A DNA stretch of 64,000 nt, from assembly GCF_042651465.1 (NCBI RefSeq), contig NZ_JBHSCZ010000002.1, forward strand, positions 1 to 64,000, read 5' to 3'. A model generated the notes under the pieces. It did no database searches. It had not been told where the DNA came from and saw only the letters and a program-made list of their open reading frames with translations. The position numbers and the translations under genes are program-made. Shown piece by piece: positions 60,166 to 64,000 of this stretch (within the stretch, counting starts at the first letter, position 1; each line of letters opens with the position of its first letter). This DNA comes from Ferruginibacter yonginensis (lineage in GTDB: Bacteria > Bacteroidota > Bacteroidia > Chitinophagales > Chitinophagaceae).

Positions 60166-61302
60166 TTATTTAAATAAACCTTTATTTTTCATTTCTTCAA
60201 TACTCTCATCATATTTGCTTTCTTTAATATTTTGAGTTGATACCCAACTAGCAAATTTTGTAATACCTTCTTCAAACGGTACTTTAGGCGTAAAATTTAA
60301 AGCGTTTTTTATTTTGGTAAGGTCAGCATAATTGTGCCTTATATCGCCTAAACGATAATTACCTGTAATAGTAATGGGCACATTTTTGTTATATTGTTTT
60401 AATAATGTTGTAGCAACGGTATATACATCAGTAGCAACTCCCGAACCAACATTGAAAACATCATTTTCAATTGTATCATTTTCAATTCCGAAAATTGTAG
60501 CATCTACTACATCATCTATAAATACAAAATCCCTACTTTCTTTTCCATCTTCAAAAATATTAATAGGCTTATCATTTAAAATTAATGTAGAAAAAATTGA
60601 AAGTATTCCTGTATATGGGTTGCTTAATGATTGACCCGGACCATAAACATTTTGATAGCGAAAAGCAATGGCCTTAATACCAATAGTTTTACAAACGCAC
60701 AAAACCATTTGTTCTTGATTTTGTTTGGTAATTCCATAAACAGATGAAGGGTGTATTTTTGATGCTTCATCTGTAGCCATTAGTTGTAATGCGGTGGTTT
60801 CGGCAGGTATAGATACTTCGAAATTTCCACTAAGCATGGTTTCATCATTTCTATGTTCTGGATAAACAATTCCAAATTTTTCAGATAAATATTTACCTTC
60901 CCCATATATGGATCGAGATGATGCTACAATAACCTTTTTAACTTGTAATGATTTGTCGTTTGTTAATAAATCTAACAATATAGCAGTACCCCCAACGTTA
61001 ACATTAGTATATCTTTCAATTTCATACATTGACTGCCCAGTGCCAGTTTCTGCAGCATAGTGCACTACTAAATCAATGCCTTTTAAGGCTTTCATCCAAT
61101 CTTGTTTATTTGTAACATCGCCTTTTATAAATGTTACTTTATCTTTTATACTGTTGTACAATGGTGATGTTTCTACAGCATTATCCCCATGAATTTGTGG
61201 AGATAAATTATCAAGTACAACAACACTATGATTTTTTTTGATTAATGCTAGTGCCAAATTAGAACCTATAAAACCAGCACCTCCTGTTATTAAAATTTTC
61301 AT
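60166..61302 (-). CDS. NAD-dependent nucleotide-sugar epimerase/dehydratase
   Basis: A 378-residue extended SDR. ILITGGAGFIGSNLALALI binds NAD; VHYAAETGTGQSMYE, the Ser-rich VASSRSIYGEG and the catalytic YGITKQNQE (Y-x3-K) follow; RYQNVYGPGQS is the sugar-binding part. Most like UDP-glucose 4-epimerase or dTDP-glucose dehydratase relatives; the exact substrate is open. One base separates it from the upstream acetyltransferase gene. Confidence 0.87.
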   Translation of the reverse strand: MKILITGGAGFIGSNLALALIKKNHSVVVLDNLSPQIHGDNAVETSPLYNSIKDKVTFIKGDVTNKQDWMKALKGIDLVVHYAAETGTGQSMYEIERYTNVNVGGTAILLDLLTNDKSLQVKKVIVASSRSIYGEGKYLSEKFGIVYPEHRNDETMLSGNFEVSIPAETTALQLMATDEASKIHPSSVYGITKQNQEQMVLCVCKTIGIKAIAFRYQNVYGPGQSLSNPYTGILSIFSTLILNDKPINIFEDGKESRDFVFIDDVVDATIFGIENDTIENDVFNVGSGVATDVYTVATTLLKQYNKNVPITITGNYRLGDIRHNYADLTKIKNALNFTPKVPFEEGITKFASWVSTQNIKESKYDESIEEMKNKGLFK

Positions 61303-61303
61303 A

Positions 61304-61891
61304 TTAATTTATAAAATCCCCATCAGGGTTTGTTTTTTTCCATTGTTTAGTTTCTAAGCAATATCGCTTAATTATTTTTGCAGGGTTACCAACTGCTACG
61401 CAATAATCAGGAATACTTTTAGTAACAACTGAGTTTGAGCCAATTACCGATTGCTTACCTATACTACAACCTAATATGCAAACATTTTCGCCAATCCAAC
61501 TTCCATAGCCAATTACTACAGAATTTTTCTGTACAATTTTTTGAAGTTTAATAGGTATAGTTACATCTTCATAGCCATGTAAATTATCTGAAATATAGAT
61601 TTTATCAGCAGTAAGTACATAATCTTCAATAACTATTTTACCAGTTGCATATATGTGGTTAAAATTTCCTATGGAACAGTTGTCGCCAATGGTTAACTCA
61701 CACGTACTTTGACCAGTATGAGGTACTGCTGCTAACCAAGCATTGTAACCAATAAACGTACATTTACCAATACTAATATTTTTAGTACCCCCTAATGACA
61801 TTGGGCTACGCAATACACTAGCATATCCAAATTTTTTAAATTTAGTTTTATAGTACAGGTACTTAATTTTATAATATATTCTTTTAATCAT
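61304..61891 (-). CDS. hexapeptide-repeat acetyltransferase (WcaF-like)
   Basis: A 195-residue left-handed beta-helix enzyme. Hexapeptide repeats run from ISIGKCTFIGYNAWLAAVPH through LTIGDNCSIGNFNHIYATGK to VCILGCSIGKQSVIGSNSVV, ending in the usual VAVGNPAKIIKRY. It acetylates a sugar of the repeat unit, with acetyl-CoA as donor. The start overlaps the methyltransferase gene by 8 bp. Confidence 0.87.
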   Translation of the reverse strand: MIKRIYYKIKYLYYKTKFKKFGYASVLRSPMSLGGTKNISIGKCTFIGYNAWLAAVPHTGQSTCELTIGDNCSIGNFNHIYATGKIVIEDYVLTADKIYISDNLHGYEDVTIPIKLQKIVQKNSVVIGYGSWIGENVCILGCSIGKQSVIGSNSVVTKSIPDYCVAVGNPAKIIKRYCLETKQWKKTNPDGDFIN

Positions 61892-62804
61892 CGTTTTTAC
61901 CTATTGCAAAAAAGTGATCGAATGCCATGTAATAATATACTTGTTTACGCACTCCAAAAAAGTTTCTACACATACAAAAAATGGTATAAAACACCATACG
62001 CATGTTTTCATAAAATGTTCCACTATGTTGTGTTTTAATAAAATGCTCTAATTGTAAAGCATGCTTGTTAAATAAAAATTTTGTTGATGATTTATTAAAA
62101 AATGAAATATGCTCCCAAGAGAAATAATACAACCATTTTTTACCACATAGTTTAGCATATAAAGAGTTGTTGTTACCTGTTAAAACAACCAACCTTCCAT
62201 TTTTAGCAAGGTAATGCTTAACAAGTTTCATTAGCTCATTAATATTTGCAACATGTTCTACAACGTCCATAATTAAAATAATATCAAACTTTTTATTTTC
62301 AAAAGTTTTTTCATTTAACATAGATGTTACTACGTTTAAGTTAAACGTTTTCCTAGAAAATTCACTAGCAAGAGGAGATGGTTCAACACCATAACAATCT
62401 AAGCCTTTTAATGATAAATCATTTAATAAATGTCCTAATCCCGAACCTATTTCTAAAACATTTTTTGCACTTGGACATTTTTCTAAAATTAAATCTCCAA
62501 ACCGTTTTGTATCGAGAGGCCTTCTATCATAAGGGTTTTGTTTTACTGCATCATAATATTCAGAATTAGCTTCACTATAATATTTATTTATATACTCCTC
62601 CTTTATTATTCTTGATAAATATGAATGGTGACAATGCAAACACTTTACAATATCACTCATTGCCTCTTCATTTTTTACATCTATTTTAGCCTTTTCTAAC
62701 ACAAAGCAGGTATGTAAAATATTTTTATGCTGCAATTTGCGTTCATTACTTCCGCATACTGGGCAATTTTGTTCTACAAAATATTTATCGTAAATAGAAT
62801 TCAT
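61884..62804 (-). CDS. SAM-dependent methyltransferase with N-terminal zinc motif
   Basis: A 306-residue protein. The N-terminus has CPVCGSN and, 40 residues later, CLHCHHSYL, together a four-Cys zinc site found in many sugar methyltransferases. The AdoMet core follows: NVLEIGSGLGHLL near residue 115, CYGVEPSPLAS, and IILIMDVVEHV near 178. Methylation of a sugar or sugar-lipid in this locus is likely. It overlaps the flippase gene by 4 bp. Confidence 0.83.
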   Translation of the reverse strand: MNSIYDKYFVEQNCPVCGSNERKLQHKNILHTCFVLEKAKIDVKNEEAMSDIVKCLHCHHSYLSRIIKEEYINKYYSEANSEYYDAVKQNPYDRRPLDTKRFGDLILEKCPSAKNVLEIGSGLGHLLNDLSLKGLDCYGVEPSPLASEFSRKTFNLNVVTSMLNEKTFENKKFDIILIMDVVEHVANINELMKLVKHYLAKNGRLVVLTGNNNSLYAKLCGKKWLYYFSWEHISFFNKSSTKFLFNKHALQLEHFIKTQHSGTFYENMRMVFYTIFCMCRNFFGVRKQVYYYMAFDHFFAIGKNDD

Positions 62805-64000
62805 TTTTTAAATATTAAAATTAACTTTTTAAAGTATGTATTTGTTTCAGGTACTACTAACAAGTAAATAATTGACACCACAAATAATAATATTGCTAGC
62901 GCAAAAATACTGTTGTTACTTATAAATTGGGTTTTTAAATATTTAGCTCCTATTGCTAATACACCAGCTACAATAAGTGGTATACACACGTCTTTTTTAA
63001 ACCAATTCCAAATTTCATTTTTTAAATAAAAAAAATGTATTAGAGGAATTGAAATTAATACAATGCCAAGGTTCACAACTAGCCAAACATAACTTGCTCC
63101 TAAAGCACCATAATTTTTATACCATATTAATAATAATGGAACTAATATAATGGCAGCGATGATATTTTGATATAAACCATACTTAGTATTACCTTTTGCC
63201 AATGTTAAATAATAAGGTACAATCATTAAGCAATTGAAAATAGTACCAGCTATTACTACTTGTAATATGGGTGTAGTATTGTTTGTTAATGTTTCGTTTT
63301 TTGTCCACAACATTAAAATATCTTTTGCAAAAACAATCAAAGTAAAACCAATTGGAAACACTATAATGGAAATCCATTTACAAGATTTATGATACAACTC
63401 AACAAGTGCTGTTTGATTTTGTGTAGCGGCTAATTGTGTAAGTTTAGGATAAATAATGGTTTGTAATGGCGTTACTATTGCAGTAATACCGCTTGCTAAT
63501 AAAAAAGCTAAACTGTAATAGCTTAATTGCTCTAAATTTCTACTTACAATAATTTTATCTATTTGTGTGATAAAAAAAGTAACAACCGCTGTTGCTGCAA
63601 TACCTGCGGCAAAGCGCCATATTGTTTTTAACTCAATTACTGAAAAGGCTGATTTTATTAGGGGTGCATTTACTTTTTTATAAACAAATATTCGCATGGC
63701 AAATGTGTACAGTATAGTAATAGCTACTTGCCATATAAAATATGAAACTATTGTTGGTTTAAAAAAGAATAAAATTAATAATGCCCCAAGCGCCTTTAAG
63801 GTTGTAAAAATGATATTGAGTATTGCATTAGCATTTTGTTGCTGCAAACCTACTAATGCACCATCATACACACTTACAGGAAATTGAAATGCAAAAACCA
63901 CCCCCATTAACATGATACAGTGCTGTATTGTTATTGGTTCAATATGAACTGCTTTTACCCAATTAACAGCAATTGGGTTTGCTAATAAAACAATACTTAT
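62801..64000 (-). CDS. polysaccharide flippase (Wzx/MATE-like), cut by the window end
   Basis: Nearly 400 residues are visible and the frame stays open to base 64,000, so the N-terminus lies beyond the window. About ten to eleven membrane segments are present. Segments such as GALVGLQQQNANAILNIIFT, FFITQIDKIIVSRNLEQLSY and PLQTIIYPKLTQLAATQNQT fit the polysaccharide biosynthesis (Wzx/RfbX) branch, which moves lipid-linked repeat units across the inner membrane. The internal Met at 63913 is not the start, because homologous sequence continues upstream (LANPIAVNWVKAVHIEPI). Confidence 0.87.
   Translation of the reverse strand: MSIVLLANPIAVNWVKAVHIEPITIQHCIMLMGVVFAFQFPVSVYDGALVGLQQQNANAILNIIFTTLKALGALLILFFFKPTIVSYFIWQVAITILYTFAMRIFVYKKVNAPLIKSAFSVIELKTIWRFAAGIAATAVVTFFITQIDKIIVSRNLEQLSYYSLAFLLASGITAIVTPLQTIIYPKLTQLAATQNQTALVELYHKSCKWISIIVFPIGFTLIVFAKDILMLWTKNETLTNNTTPILQVVIAGTIFNCLMIVPYYLTLAKGNTKYGLYQNIIAAIILVPLLLIWYKNYGALGASYVWLVVNLGIVLISIPLIHFFYLKNEIWNWFKKDVCIPLIVAGVLAIGAKYLKTQFISNNSIFALAILLFVVSIIYLLVVPETNTYFKKLILIFKK

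Noticed and set aside
1..64000. tRNA or rRNA genes
   Set aside because: No cloverleaf or conserved rRNA segments were recognised on either strand by eye; a covariance search would be decisive.

Overview
The window reads as a chromosomal segment of a member of the Bacteroidota, most likely a Chitinophagaceae-type environmental bacterium. It is AT-rich. Promoters, where visible, have the TAnnTTTG -7 element of this phylum, and lipoproteins and signal peptides dominate. The gene set (fused lycopene cyclase domain protein, CruF-type hydratase, CrtZ, BlaB/IND-like class B1 metallo-beta-lactamase, S1/P1 nuclease, KatG) fits. The genus is not determined.

Bases 1 to about 13,750 are the striking part: a head-to-tail array of small one-gene cassettes, all on the + strand, separated by about 187-bp repeats. 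Thirteen repeats are intact and at least two are decayed. Each repeat starts with AAC and ends with GTT, and its two ends form an imperfect palindrome. Bases just outside the repeats pair across each cassette rather than across each repeat: the 10 bases starting at GTT at a cassette's 5' end are the reverse complement of the 10 bases ending in AAC at its 3' end. Beyond them lies a near-invariant mismatch at position 11 and then usually 3-4 more pairs. This is what a circular cassette recombining at GTT would leave, as in integron attC sites, but the sites are longer than usual attCs and have extended cassette-specific stems. No integrase is in the window; cassette polarity and decay towards the right end predict it to the left of base 1. 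Cargo is exported lipoproteins (DKNYY, WG-repeat, ExbD-like, lipocalin-like), a membrane metalloprotease, an FRG+HEPN protein, a RelA/SpoT synthetase and a PLD-like/HNH protein, several of them plausible phage-defence or stress genes.

Bases 13,750-37,300 are ordinary accessory and housekeeping chromosome: secreted proteins, a DnaJ zinc-finger protein, a DUF5694 protein, a methyltransferase, a class B1 metallo-beta-lactamase, a nitroreductase, DUF1801 and DUF2200 proteins, a class C-like serine hydrolase, a YgiD-type dioxygenase, a run of five exported proteins of unknown role, katG, a 2-oxoacid:ferredoxin oxidoreductase alpha subunit, an LLM flavin monooxygenase next to an ATP-grasp enzyme, a ChaN-like haem-binding protein, an AhpD-like protein and an S1/P1 nuclease.

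Bases 37,361-44,978 (- strand) hold a cell-wall amidase and a carotenoid operon crtI-crtB-crtD-cruF-crtZ followed by a lycopene cyclase gene. Together these predict a monocyclic hydroxylated carotenoid of the saproxanthin type.

Bases 45,118-64,000 (almost all - strand) are a surface-polysaccharide locus: flippase (cut by the window end), methyltransferase, acetyltransferases, epimerases, six glycosyltransferases, RfbA, an asparagine-synthase family protein, an O-acyltransferase, a DegT aminotransferase and a priming sugar transferase. One polytopic membrane protein gene on the + strand has its own strong promoter.
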